A stretch of DNA of 61,250 bases from Myxococcales bacterium (lineage in GTDB: Bacteria; Myxococcota; UBA4151). The notes beneath the pieces are model-generated. The model saw nothing but the letters and a program-made list of their open reading frames with translations. It did not search any database and was not told the DNA's origin. The stretch lies in assembly GCA_002722845.1 (NCBI GenBank), contig PBND01000047.1, positions 1 through 61,250 of the forward strand, written 5' to 3'. Both the position numbers and the translations under genes were made by a program. This document shows positions 27,142-35,053 of the stretch, piece after piece; positions within the stretch are counted from its first letter, which is position 1, and each line of letters starts with the position of its first letter.

Positions 27142-28053
27142 TTAATCGCGCTGCTGCCACAGGAGGGCAGCCACCCGCTCCCCTTGGTGGACCAGCGCGA
27201 TTCGGTTGCGCTGAGGGTTGAGGAGCGCGGCCCGATGGGATGGAGACTGCATCCAGCCCTCGCAGACCGCGGCCATCTCATCGTCTTCCGCCAGCAACTC
27301 CGCGGCCCGGCGCAAGCGCAGATCCAAGGAACGCAACAGCGGGCCTAAGCCTTCCTCGGGATGGGCAAAGCGCTGTTTGAGCGCCTTTTGGCGAACATGG
27401 GCATAGGCCTGGGGTGCCGCGACTGCTCGCAGGGGCAAGAAGCCCAGATCGGCCCGCTGTCGGTTGATCGCTTGAACCAAAGCCGATGCCCGATCTGCGC
27501 CACTGCAAGGGCTCGGTGGGGCTCCAGCGGCCTCCTGGGCCAGAAACAGGCCGGTCTCCGGCCCGTCCGGACCCCGCACCGTAATTCCCAAGCGAAGCCA
27601 CCGCTGTTGCAGGTGCGGGGGCACATCGATGAGTCCATGTTTGTCTGGTCGGAGGCGTTCGGTCCGACCATCGGCCATCACGAGGTGGGCGCTGTGGACG
27701 ACGAAGCCTGCGGATGCAGCCACCTGGAAATGGAGGGGGCTGGCGTCGAGAAGTCGGGCGACGATGCGGCCACAGATCCGCTGCCCACCCCGGGGACGGC
27801 TACAGTGGATCAAGCCCTGGGATTCCCGCAGCGATGGGTCCATCTCAGCGGGAACTGAGCGCAACAAGAAGGGGTAGTAACCCTCCTGAGCAAGGACTGC
27901 TCGCACCGAGGCAAGGCTGCCATCACGGGCCTGCTGGGCCGCCCGATCCAGCCGATCGTCCGGCTGTTCGCCGGCTTGAACCGGAGACCCAAGCATCAAG
28001 GCCAGAAGGCCCAGTGCGTAAATCCCTTGCCCGATCCGAAAAAAATCTTTCAA
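27142..28053 (-). CDS. Secreted CAP-domain protein
   Basis: A signal peptide (about residues 1-27, ending VQAGEQ) precedes an N-terminal region without known fold and a C-terminal CAP/SCP domain (about 175-300). The CAP hallmark [17 protein letters not shown] is clear, along with the helix [17 protein letters not shown]; in place of the usual SHxG, RFAHPEEG supplies the active-site-like histidine. CAP proteins are extracytoplasmic and bind lipids, carbohydrates or peptidoglycan; in bacteria their role is rarely known. The start is TTG (28053), giving a good signal peptide. It lies 50 bases upstream of queF and is divergent from ald. Confidence 0.82.
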   Translation of the reverse strand: MKDFFRIGQGIYALGLLALMLGSPVQAGEQPDDRLDRAAQQARDGSLASVRAVLAQEGYYPFLLRSVPAEMDPSLRESQGLIHCSRPRGGQRICGRIVARLLDASPLHFQVAASAGFVVHSAHLVMADGRTERLRPDKHGLIDVPPHLQQRWLRLGITVRGPDGPETGLFLAQEAAGAPPSPCSGADRASALVQAINRQRADLGFLPLRAVAAPQAYAHVRQKALKQRFAHPEEGLGPLLRSLDLRLRRAAELLAEDDEMAAVCEGWMQSPSHRAALLNPQRNRIALVHQGERVAALLWQQRD

Positions 28054-28067
28054 AGGGTCCCCAGCCT

Positions 28068-28082
28068 ACCCACGAAGTGGGT
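28068..28082. promoter_or_regulatory. Short inverted repeat between CAP gene and ald
   Basis: ACCCAC, GAA, GTGGGT: a perfect 6-bp inverted repeat with a three-base spacer, in the 70-base divergent promoter region. It could be an operator for either gene; the role is inferred only from location. Confidence 0.3.
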
Positions 28083-28123
28083 TCGACCAAGACTAAGGGC
28101 AGGATTCGCTCTGGAGAAAAAAG

Positions 28124-29230
28124 ATGCTCATCGGCGTACCGAAAGAGATTAAGGTGGCAGAAAACCGAGTCGGCATGGTCCCTGCTGGGGTCCAGACCCT
28201 GGTGGATCAAGGCCACGATGTCATGATCGAGACCACCGCTGGTGTGGGCGCAGGCATCCCAGATGCTGCCTATGAGGCGGTGGGTGCCCGGATCGTCGCC
28301 AATGCAGACCAGGCCTGGGATGCGGAGATGGTGATCAAGGTGAAGGAACCCGTCCAGCCCGAGTGGCATCGAATGAAGTCGGGCCAGACCCTCTACACCT
28401 ATCTCCACCTGGCCGCGGACGCCCCGCTGACCGAAGAGCTCATGAACAAAGGCATCCAGTCGGTCGCCTACGAGACGGTGCAGTTGGACGACGGCAGCCT
28501 ACCGCTACTGCGGCCCATGTCGGAGGTTGCTGGTCGCCTGAGCGCCCAGGAAGCGGCCATTAGCCTGGAAAAAGCCCACGGCGGCAAAGGCCTGCTGATG
28601 GGCGGCGTGCCCGGGACACGGCAAGCGGAAGTGATGGTGCTCGGCGGTGGTATCGTCGGCCTGGCCGGCGCACGCATCGCCATGGGCCTCGGAGCCCGGG
28701 TCACCGTGCTCGATATCGACCCGGACCGAATGAGCTACATCGATGAGGTCTTTGGGGGGCGTATTCAAACCCTCTATTCCAACGCCTACAACATCAACAC
28801 CATGCTGCCGAAGGTCGATGTGGTCATCGGTGCGGTGCTCATTCCTGGCGCCAAAGCCCCCCACCTGATCAGCAAACAACAAATTGAAGAGCAGATGACC
28901 GAAGGCTCTGTGATCGTGGATGTGGCGGTGGACCAGGGTGGCTGTGTGGAAACCTGTCGGCCCACCACCCATGAAGACCCCACATTCACCGTCGGCGGTG
29001 TGGTGCACTACTGCGTCGCCAACATGCCCGGAGCGGTGGCCCAGACCTCAACCTACGCCTTGACGGCCACCACATTGCGCTACGCCAGTGCCCTGGCAAA
29101 CCACGGGCTCGTCGCGGCGGCCAAGGCCGACCCCTGTCTCGCCAAGGGCATCAATGTCCTCAACGGTCATTGTGTTTATGAGCCGGTGGCCCGGGCTACT
29201 GGGGTCCCCTACACCCCCCTTGCACTCTAA
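28124..29230 (+). CDS. ald: Alanine dehydrogenase
   Basis: NAD-dependent L-alanine dehydrogenase, 368 residues (normal about 370). It begins IGVPKEIKVAENRVGMVP, the N-terminal alanine-binding domain, and contains LHLAAD, the NAD-binding VLGGGIVGLAGARIA (about residues 170-185) and MPGAVAQTST in the lid. It interconverts L-alanine with pyruvate and ammonia, serving nitrogen balance or NADH reoxidation. GGAG lies nine bases before the ATG. It heads an operon in which moaB starts at the next base, followed by a flavin oxidase and rdgB. Motif positions identify Ald rather than transhydrogenase PntA, which is longer. Confidence 0.96.
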   Translation: MLIGVPKEIKVAENRVGMVPAGVQTLVDQGHDVMIETTAGVGAGIPDAAYEAVGARIVANADQAWDAEMVIKVKEPVQPEWHRMKSGQTLYTYLHLAADAPLTEELMNKGIQSVAYETVQLDDGSLPLLRPMSEVAGRLSAQEAAISLEKAHGGKGLLMGGVPGTRQAEVMVLGGGIVGLAGARIAMGLGARVTVLDIDPDRMSYIDEVFGGRIQTLYSNAYNINTMLPKVDVVIGAVLIPGAKAPHLISKQQIEEQMTEGSVIVDVAVDQGGCVETCRPTTHEDPTFTVGGVVHYCVANMPGAVAQTSTYALTATTLRYASALANHGLVAAAKADPCLAKGINVLNGHCVYEPVARATGVPYTPLAL

Positions 29231-29749
29231 ATGACGGAGTCGACCTTTAGAGCCCTCGGGGTTGCCGTTTTCACCCTGAGCGACACACGCACCTTAGCAA
29301 CGGACCGAAGTGGTGCGGTGCTGGCGGAAGGGCTGGAGGCCGCGGGGCACCGGGTGCTGACCCGCAGCATTCTCCCCGATGACCTGTGGCAGGTCCGGGC
29401 CGCACTCTGTGCCGCAATCGCCGAACCCCAAGTCAACGTCGTGATCACCACGGGCGCGACGGGGATCACCGGACGGGATATTGCGCCGGAGGCCATGGAA
29501 CCCCTGTTCGACAAGGCACTGCCTGGCTTCGGCGAGTTGTTTCGTCAATTGAGCTACGCCGATATCGGGGCCAGCACCATCCAGAGCCGGGCCACGGCTG
29601 GCGTCGCCGGCGGCACGCTGCTTTTCGCCGTGCCCGGTTCGACCAATGCCTGCCAGATGGCCCTGGAAAAGATTCTCATCAGCCAACTGGACCTCGCCAC
29701 CAAGCCCTGTAACTTTGCGATGCTTCTCGACCGTCTTGGGGAGCGGTGA
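29231..29749 (+). CDS. moaB: Molybdenum cofactor biosynthesis protein B
   Basis: A 172-residue MoaB/MogA-family protein with the MPT-binding signature TTGATGITGRD, the VFTLSDTR start and AVPGSTNACQMAL near the end. Family members adenylylate molybdopterin (MogA) or are of unclear but similar role (MoaB). It starts directly after the ald stop and overlaps the next gene by four bases. No molybdoenzyme was recognised in the window, so its place in the ald operon is odd. Confidence 0.93.
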   Translation: MTESTFRALGVAVFTLSDTRTLATDRSGAVLAEGLEAAGHRVLTRSILPDDLWQVRAALCAAIAEPQVNVVITTGATGITGRDIAPEAMEPLFDKALPGFGELFRQLSYADIGASTIQSRATAGVAGGTLLFAVPGSTNACQMALEKILISQLDLATKPCNFAMLLDRLGER

Positions 29750-30882
29750 ACCGCAAGCTTCAGGCGGAATTTGTCATTGTCGGCGCAGGCCTGGCCGGTG
29801 CTGCCGTGGCAGAGCAACTAACAAAAGCAGGCCATCGGGACCTCCTTGTGATCGAACAAGAGAGCGAAGCGGGGTGGCATGGCAGCGGCCAGAATGCAGG
29901 GATGCTTCGGCAACATGCGAGCAACCCCTTCACCGCAGCTTTAGCCCGGCGGGGTCTTCATTTACACCGGAGCCTCAGGGACCGGCTTCCAGCCGCACCA
30001 CCACTCCTTGCGACGGGTTCTGTTCTCGTCGGTGGTCAAGGGCCGGAACTCGCGGCTGGCTATCGGGCCGGCCACACCGAACGGCTTCCAGCCGCCCGCT
30101 TCGAGGAACTCACCGGCATGCAACTGCCCGCCCAATCAAGAGCCCTCTACTGCCCCGATGATGGCCTGCGGGAAGCGAAGGCCCTCTGCCATCATCTCCT
30201 CGAGCATTCCGCAGCCACCCTGCAGATGGAAGCTCGGGTCGAAGGGCTCCACCACCAAGGCGGCCGAGTCAGAGGCTTGGTCCTAGAAGACGGTCGATCC
30301 ATCGAAGCGGAACGGGTTATCCTGTGTGGCGGCGCTTGGAGCCGAGACCTCTTGGATCTCCCCCTCCAGCCCTTCAAGCGCCACCTTTTCGTGCTCAGTC
30401 AGCGGCAAAAAAGAACCTCTATGCCCTGGGTTTGGGATCTCGACGGGGAGGTCTACTTTCGTGGCCACGAAGAGGGCCTACTCGTGAGTGCCTGTGACGA
30501 TATCCCCGAATCCCCCCGACGGGGCGAACAGCCGGCCTGCGGCCCCGAAGGACTGGCCCGACTTCACCGGGCCCTCCACGAGCGCTGGCCCCAGCTCGCT
30601 GCACCTCGCCTGGTCCGCAGCTGGGCAGGCCTTCGGGTGCTGAGCCCGGACGACGCCTTTATTTTAGGACCCGATCCCCGCTTCACGGGCCTCGCCTGGT
30701 GTACGGGTTTGGGTGGACATGGCCTGACCTGCGCTCTGTCCGCGGCCGCCCTGGCGCTTCGCCCCTGGTTAGGGGATCAGGTGGATGTAGGAAACGACCC
30801 TCAAGGCCCCGACTTGAACACATTACAACAGGCCCACAGCCTCGAGCGGCTCCCCTTCACAAAGGAGATTTGGGATGCTTGA
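29746..30882 (+). CDS. FAD-dependent amino-acid oxidase-like protein (DAO family)
   Basis: 378 residues with the DAO fold of glycine/D-amino-acid oxidases and DadA-like dehydrogenases: FVIVGAGLAGAAVAEQL near the N-terminus, the FAD-contact sequence WHGSGQNAGMLRQH, VILCGGAWSRDLLDL and, near the end, WCTGLGGHGLTCA. The start is a GTG overlapping moaB (GTGA). Family enzymes oxidise amino acids, sarcosine or related secondary amines. The first gene of the operon makes L-alanine or pyruvate, so a role in amino-acid oxidation is plausible, but the substrate is unknown. The rdgB start lies eight bases inside its 3' end. Confidence 0.85.
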   Translation: MNRKLQAEFVIVGAGLAGAAVAEQLTKAGHRDLLVIEQESEAGWHGSGQNAGMLRQHASNPFTAALARRGLHLHRSLRDRLPAAPPLLATGSVLVGGQGPELAAGYRAGHTERLPAARFEELTGMQLPAQSRALYCPDDGLREAKALCHHLLEHSAATLQMEARVEGLHHQGGRVRGLVLEDGRSIEAERVILCGGAWSRDLLDLPLQPFKRHLFVLSQRQKRTSMPWVWDLDGEVYFRGHEEGLLVSACDDIPESPRRGEQPACGPEGLARLHRALHERWPQLAAPRLVRSWAGLRVLSPDDAFILGPDPRFTGLAWCTGLGGHGLTCALSAAALALRPWLGDQVDVGNDPQGPDLNTLQQAHSLERLPFTKEIWDA

Positions 30883-31480
30883 ACGCCCCCGACTTGTCGT
30901 CGCCACCGGTAACCTCCATAAAATCCAAGAGATGACCGATGCCCTTGGCCAGTGGTTCGTCGTCGAAGGACTCCCACCGGATTACGAAGCCCCGGAGGAG
31001 ACCGGCTCAAGCTTCCTGGCCAACGCCCGGATCAAAGCCGAGACGGCAAGCCAACGCCTGGGCCTCCTCAGCATCGCCGACGACTCGGGAATCTGTGTTG
31101 ATGCCCTCGACGGCGCACCAGGCATCTACAGTGCCCGCTTTGCCGGCGACCATGGCGACGACGAGGCGAACAATGACACCCTGTTACAGCGACTTGGCGA
31201 CCGTCCCTTGCAGGAACGAGGTGCCCATTATGTTTGCGCCCTTTCGCTGGCTGATCCCAGAGGCCAGGTTTTTGCCTGCTCTGGGGAATGGTTTGGGCAG
31301 ATCGGATTTGGTCGGAAAGGTTCGGGTGGTTTCGGCTACGACCCGTTGTTTATGATCGGAGACGGACGCACGGCCGCCGAACTCCCGGCCGATGAAAAAC
31401 GCCGCATCAGCCATCGGGCGAAAGCCTTGGCTAAACTTGTGGTCTGGTTAGAAGAGCGCCGTACCCAGATTCCCGGCTAA
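30875..31480 (+). CDS. rdgB: XTP/dITP diphosphatase RdgB/HAM1
   Basis: House-cleaning pyrophosphatase that hydrolyses dITP, dXTP and ITP to keep deaminated purines out of DNA. The 201-residue product has VVATGNLHKIQEM (substrate contact), the catalytic ADDSGICVDALDGAPGIYSARFAG (quoted as ADDSGICVDAL and GAPGIYSARFAG) and GFGYDPLF and SHRAKAL near the end, all family signatures. ATG at 30875 overlaps the oxidase gene by eight bases with GGAG upstream. The following cyclase gene is convergent, two bases from its stop. Confidence 0.96.
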   Translation: MLERPRLVVATGNLHKIQEMTDALGQWFVVEGLPPDYEAPEETGSSFLANARIKAETASQRLGLLSIADDSGICVDALDGAPGIYSARFAGDHGDDEANNDTLLQRLGDRPLQERGAHYVCALSLADPRGQVFACSGEWFGQIGFGRKGSGGFGYDPLFMIGDGRTAAELPADEKRRISHRAKALAKLVVWLEERRTQIPG

Positions 31481-31482
31481 GG

Positions 31483-33366
31483 CTACTTTGTCTTCATCAC
31501 CCACACCCCATCCCAATCGTCGGGGGGCGGTGACTGCATAAAGGTTTGGCATCGATCCAGATAAAGTTCACTGACCTTGTCCGCAGGATTGAGGTCGAGG
31601 GACTGCTTGAAGGCCTGGCGTGCATCATCCCAGAGCCGCTCTTTGTAGCAATCCATGCCCACCTCAAAGAGCTGTAACACCCGGTCTCGGTTGGGAAAGA
31701 CCGCCTCTGGGTAGGCTGCCGTCCAATCCAAGGCTTCATACATGGCCACCGGTTCGGACTTCCCCTTCACCCGGAGACGGTCCACCTCCCGCAGCAGATA
31801 ATCGTCCTGCAGGCCAGCCACCGTAAACTCACTGACCAGGATCTTTGCCCCATAGGTCTTGGTGGCGCTCTCGAGTCGTGCAGCCAGATTCACACCGTCG
31901 CCGATGACCGTGTAGTCCATACGCCGCTCGCTGCCGATATTCCCGCTGACCACTTCGCCCGTGTTGAGCCCAATACCCACCTCGATGGGCATCTTCCCCT
32001 CGGCTTGTCGCTTCATGTTGAAGTGACCAAGAGCCATGATCATGTTGATGGCCGATTTAAGGGCGTTGTCCGCATCCTTCCCAGTGGAGAAAGGAGCGCC
32101 GTAGACGGCCATGATGGCATCGCCGATGTACTTATCGAGAATGCCGTGATGGGTCATGATCTGATCCACCATAATCCCGAAGTAATCGTTGAGCATGGAG
32201 ACCGTCTCTTCCGGTCCGGCCACCTCCGAAAAACTCGTAAAGGCCCGGATGTCTGAGAAGAGGATCGTGGTTTCTTGAAGACTCCCGCCGAGGGCATCCT
32301 CTCCCCCTTCGAGGAGCCGATCAGCAACCTCTTTGGGCATGTAGCGGGCCATGGTTGATTTCAGTCGTTTTTCGCTGGTGATATCTTCAATGACGGCGAG
32401 TGCACCGATACCGACCCCCTTGGCGCTCAAAAGAGGTTGGACAGAAAAGTTCACACTCACCGAGACCGCCTCTTCGCCGCTTCCCGAAAAGACGATCCGA
32501 CTGTCCAAAGCCGAGTCCGCCTCGCCTCCATCGAGGACCTTTTGGATCATCTCGGCGGCCCAAGCGTTTTCGCCGGCGAAGAGTCCATCCAGCCCAACGC
32601 CAATATGCTCCTCTAAGCTGCGCCAGTTCAACAGCCGTACAGCCGCATCATTGCCCTTGGTGAGTCGCCCCTTCGCATCGACGGTGATCATGCCGTTGGC
32701 CATGGACTGGAGCACTGCCTCGTTGAAGTTTTTGACCGTCATCACCTCTTCAAAGAGTTGAGCATTCTCCAAGGCCACCGCGGCCTGGGCCGTAAAGGCG
32801 CGCAGATTGCGCTCGTCGGTCTCGTCAAAGACCCCTTCCGCTTTGTTGAGGACCTGAATCACGCCAATGGGCTTGCCTGCCTTGGTTCGAACTTGCTGAC
32901 AGAGAATCGTACGGGTCCGATAGCCGGTCTTTTTATCGACCGCTTTATTGAACCGGTCGTCTGCATAGGCCTCCTTGATGTTGATCGTCTCACCACTGAC
33001 GAACACCGAGCCTGCGATGCCCGCGTCGTGGGGGATGCGAATCTCTTTCGCATCGTCCAGCCCCAACGCGATATCACTCCAAAGCTCTCGACTTTGGTCA
33101 TCGTATAGAAACAACGTGGCTCGATCGGCCTGAAGAATCTCGGTGACCGCTTCCATGATCTTTCGCAGCAGCGGTCGCAGTTGGAGTTCTTCACTGATCA
33201 TCGTGCTGACTTCGAGAAGGCGATTTTCTCGGCCTTCTACAAAAGTGAGACGTTCATTGACGAGATGGCGAACCTGCCCGCGAAAAGCCATCAGGATCAC
33301 CATCAAGGTCACGATGATCGCCGCGGCCATCATCACCATCTCGAGGTTCTCGTTAATGATACCCAA
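31483..33366 (-). CDS. GAF-PAS adenylate cyclase (class III)
   Basis: The 627-residue signalling protein has one N-terminal membrane helix (about residues 9-28), a GAF domain (about 55-200, with ADRATLFLYDDQSREL), a PAS-like domain (about 215-330), the class III cyclase domain (about 345-530) and a C-terminal TPR-like segment ending in a tail of about 90 residues. Cyclase landmarks are LFSDIRAFT (first metal Asp), LDKYIGDAIMAVYGAP (second metal Asp and the Lys that favours ATP) and DYTVIGDGVNLAARLE (the Asp, Asn and Arg of the active site), so an active adenylate cyclase is expected. The start is TTG with AGGAGG five bases upstream. Confidence 0.92.
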   Translation of the reverse strand: MGIINENLEMVMMAAAIIVTLMVILMAFRGQVRHLVNERLTFVEGRENRLLEVSTMISEELQLRPLLRKIMEAVTEILQADRATLFLYDDQSRELWSDIALGLDDAKEIRIPHDAGIAGSVFVSGETINIKEAYADDRFNKAVDKKTGYRTRTILCQQVRTKAGKPIGVIQVLNKAEGVFDETDERNLRAFTAQAAVALENAQLFEEVMTVKNFNEAVLQSMANGMITVDAKGRLTKGNDAAVRLLNWRSLEEHIGVGLDGLFAGENAWAAEMIQKVLDGGEADSALDSRIVFSGSGEEAVSVSVNFSVQPLLSAKGVGIGALAVIEDITSEKRLKSTMARYMPKEVADRLLEGGEDALGGSLQETTILFSDIRAFTSFSEVAGPEETVSMLNDYFGIMVDQIMTHHGILDKYIGDAIMAVYGAPFSTGKDADNALKSAINMIMALGHFNMKRQAEGKMPIEVGIGLNTGEVVSGNIGSERRMDYTVIGDGVNLAARLESATKTYGAKILVSEFTVAGLQDDYLLREVDRLRVKGKSEPVAMYEALDWTAAYPEAVFPNRDRVLQLFEVGMDCYKERLWDDARQAFKQSLDLNPADKVSELYLDRCQTFMQSPPPDDWDGVWVMKTK

Positions 33367-33472
33367 CAGGGCCTCCTGCGAAGACGCAGCAGCCTAGCCT
33401 TAGTTCACGCGAAGGCATAGCCCCCAGAATCCTTGCTATCTCTGCGCCTTTCCCGTAGCCCGTGGCCGGTCA

Positions 33473-33550
33473 CGGGGCGTAGCGCAGCCTGGTTAGCGCG
33501 ACTGCTTTGGGAGCAGTAGGCCGCAGGTTCGAATCCTGCCGCCCCGACCA
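33473..33550 (+). tRNA. tRNA-Pro (anticodon UGG)
   Basis: Full cloverleaf: acceptor CGGGGCG with CGCCCCG, D arm GCGC/GCGC, anticodon stem ACTGC/GCAGT with loop TTTGGGA (anticodon TGG), T arm GCAGG-TTCGAAT-CCTGC, discriminator A and encoded CCA. It reads the CCN proline codons through a wobble U. Confidence 0.97.
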
Positions 33551-33553
33551 TGA

Positions 33554-33630
33554 GCGCCAGTAGCTCAGCTGGATAGAGCAACGGCCTTCTAAGCCGTAGG
33601 TCGCAGGTTCGAGTCCTGCCTGGCGCGCCA
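33554..33630 (+). tRNA. tRNA-Arg (anticodon UCU)
   Basis: Acceptor GCGCCAG/CTGGCGC, D arm GCTC/GAGC, anticodon stem ACGGC/GCCGT with loop CTTCTAA (anticodon TCT), T arm GCAGG-TTCGAGT-CCTGC, discriminator G and encoded CCA. It follows tRNA-Pro by three bases. It decodes AGA/AGG, which are rare codons in a GC-rich genome. Confidence 0.97.
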
Positions 33631-33701
33631 TTTTTGCTGCGCCACCAAGTGAAAAGGGCCTTTGCACGCCGGCCGCTTTGAGGCATTTGCTGCCGGCCTA
33701 T

Positions 33702-33778
33702 GGTGGCTGTAGTTCAATAGGTAGAGCCCCGGCTTGTGGTGCCGGTTGTTGCGGGTTCAAGTCCCGTCAGCCACCCCA
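33702..33778 (+). tRNA. tRNA-His (anticodon GUG)
   Basis: The extra 5' G of tRNA-His (position -1) at 33702 pairs with C73. Acceptor GTGGCTG/CAGCCAC, anticodon stem CCGGC/GCCGG with loop TTGTGGT (anticodon GTG), T arm GCGGG-TTCAAGT-CCCGT, encoded CCA. About 70 bases separate it from tRNA-Arg. Confidence 0.97.
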
Positions 33779-33779
33779 T

Positions 33780-33855
33780 GGGCGCATAGCTCAGTTGGTA
33801 GAGCATCGGACTCTTAATCCGCTGGTCCAAGGTTCGAATCCTTGTGCGCCTACCA
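33780..33855 (+). tRNA. tRNA-Lys (anticodon CUU)
   Basis: Acceptor GGGCGCA/TGCGCCT (first pair G-T), D arm GCTC/GAGC, anticodon loop CTCTTAA (anticodon CTT), T arm CAAGG-TTCGAAT-CCTTG, discriminator A and encoded CCA. The anticodon stem has a T27-C43 mismatch at its top (TCGGA/TCCGC). One base after tRNA-His; the last gene of the cluster before the terminator. Confidence 0.95.
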
Positions 33856-33887
33856 AGGGACCCGAAATGGGTCCCTTGATCTTTTTT
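33855..33887 (+). terminator. Rho-independent terminator of the tRNA cluster
   Basis: AAGGGACCC, loop GAAAT, GGGTCCCTT, then GATC and six T. The nine-pair stem begins at the last base of the tRNA-Lys CCA. It ends the four-tRNA transcript just before the xthA ribosome binding site. Confidence 0.95.
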
Positions 33888-33911
33888 GATCTCCCTGGCT
33901 TCTGAGGAGCC

Positions 33912-34694
33912 ATGAAGATCATCAGTTTTAATGTGAACGGGGTGCGGGCCTGCGCCAAGAAGGGTTTACTCACCTGGCTTGAGGAGGAACAGCCTGACGT
34001 CCTCTGCTTGCAGGAGACGAAGGCCAGCCCCGATGTCCTGGGCCCCGAGTTGCTCACGGATCACGGCTATCACTGCGTTTGGGCCAGCGCCGAAAAGAAA
34101 GGCTATTCGGGGACGTCCACCTGGAGCCGAGAGGCCCCGGACGAAGTGGAGGTGGGTCTGGGGATCGAGCGCTTTGACCGAGAAGGCCGAACGGTTGTGA
34201 CCACCCATGGGCCACTGACCATCTTCAACGGCTACTTTCCCAATGGGCAAAATGACCATGGCCGCGTCCCCTACAAACTAGATTACACCGCGGCCGTCCT
34301 CGACGCCGCGGAACTGGCCAGAGCCCAGGAACAGTTGGTGGTCGTCTGCGGGGATTTTAATACCGCGCACTACCCCATCGACCTGGCCCGCCCGAAGGCG
34401 AATGTGAAGACCACTGGGTTCCTTCCCATCGAGCGAGCGGCCTTGGACACGTGGGTTGATTCGGGCTGGGTCGATAGCTTCCGGCACCTGCACCCCGATG
34501 AACCAGATCACTATTCCTGGTGGAGCTTTCGCAGCGGTGCACGGGCCCGAAACGTGGGCTGGCGCATCGACTACCACATGATCAGCGGGGAGACGCTTCC
34601 TCATCTGGAGCGTGCATGGATTTTGAGCGATGTGCTGGGCAGCGACCACTGCCCCGTCGGCATCGAGTTAAATCTCGACACCAGCTCCCTGTGA
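33912..34694 (+). CDS. xthA: Exodeoxyribonuclease III
   Basis: AP endonuclease/3'-5' exonuclease of base-excision repair, 260 residues. Motifs: MKIISFNVNGVRA (metal-binding Asn), CLQETKA (catalytic Glu), CGDFNTAH (Asp/Asn), WRIDYHM and GSDHCPVGIEL (terminal Asp-His). GAGGAG precedes the ATG. The gene overlaps a GTG-starting alkyltransferase-like gene by four bases, so the two DNA-repair genes are coupled. The gene directly follows the tRNA terminator. Confidence 0.96.
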   Translation: MKIISFNVNGVRACAKKGLLTWLEEEQPDVLCLQETKASPDVLGPELLTDHGYHCVWASAEKKGYSGTSTWSREAPDEVEVGLGIERFDREGRTVVTTHGPLTIFNGYFPNGQNDHGRVPYKLDYTAAVLDAAELARAQEQLVVVCGDFNTAHYPIDLARPKANVKTTGFLPIERAALDTWVDSGWVDSFRHLHPDEPDHYSWWSFRSGARARNVGWRIDYHMISGETLPHLERAWILSDVLGSDHCPVGIELNLDTSSL

Positions 34695-35053
34695 CGAGGC
34701 AGCGCAAAGCCCACGGCTTTCGAGAACAGGTCTATCGACTGGTGCAACAAATCCCGCCAGGTCGTGTCGCCGCCTACTCCGATGTGGCAGCGGCTCTCGG
34801 CCACCCCCAGTTGGCGAGACAGGTTGGCTTCGCTCTCTCTGGCTTGCCGGTATCAAGACAGGATGAGGTACCCTGGCAGCGAGTCATCAACGCCCAAGGC
34901 AAAGTCAGCGGACGCAACGACAGCTACCGTGCGGTGCTCCAAGAACAGATGCTTCAAGACGAAGGTTTAGTCTTCACCCCATCAGGCAAAGTCACCGATT
35001 GGGCAAACGCTCGCTTCCAGTCCTTTAGCGCCGACGCCTTCGAAGGCCTATAA
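34691..35053 (+). CDS. Alkyltransferase-like protein (ATL) without reactive cysteine
   Basis: A 120-residue protein with the DNA-binding half of O6-alkylguanine transferases: a winged helix (GRVAAYSDVAAAL), the arginine finger in LARQVGFAL (Arg43) and the motif PWQRV at residues 61-65. In MGMT this motif is PCHRV and the cysteine takes the alkyl group; here a tryptophan replaces it, as in ATL proteins such as E. coli YbaZ (PWHRV). ATLs bind O6-alkylguanine, flip it out and hand it to nucleotide excision repair rather than repairing directly. The GTG at 34691 overlaps xthA, while the 3' end overlaps the opposite-strand gene for 29 bases. Confidence 0.93.
   Translation: MTRQRKAHGFREQVYRLVQQIPPGRVAAYSDVAAALGHPQLARQVGFALSGLPVSRQDEVPWQRVINAQGKVSGRNDSYRAVLQEQMLQDEGLVFTPSGKVTDWANARFQSFSADAFEGL

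Noticed and set aside
33470-33667. Minus-strand frames over the tRNA cluster containing GRTRTCDLRLRR-like peptides
   Set aside because: Well-known false proteins made from antisense tRNA sequence; the tRNA genes explain the region.
33473-33887. tRNA cluster as an integration site of a mobile island
   Set aside because: No integrase, direct repeat of a tRNA 3' end or phage gene was found on either side; housekeeping genes flank it.
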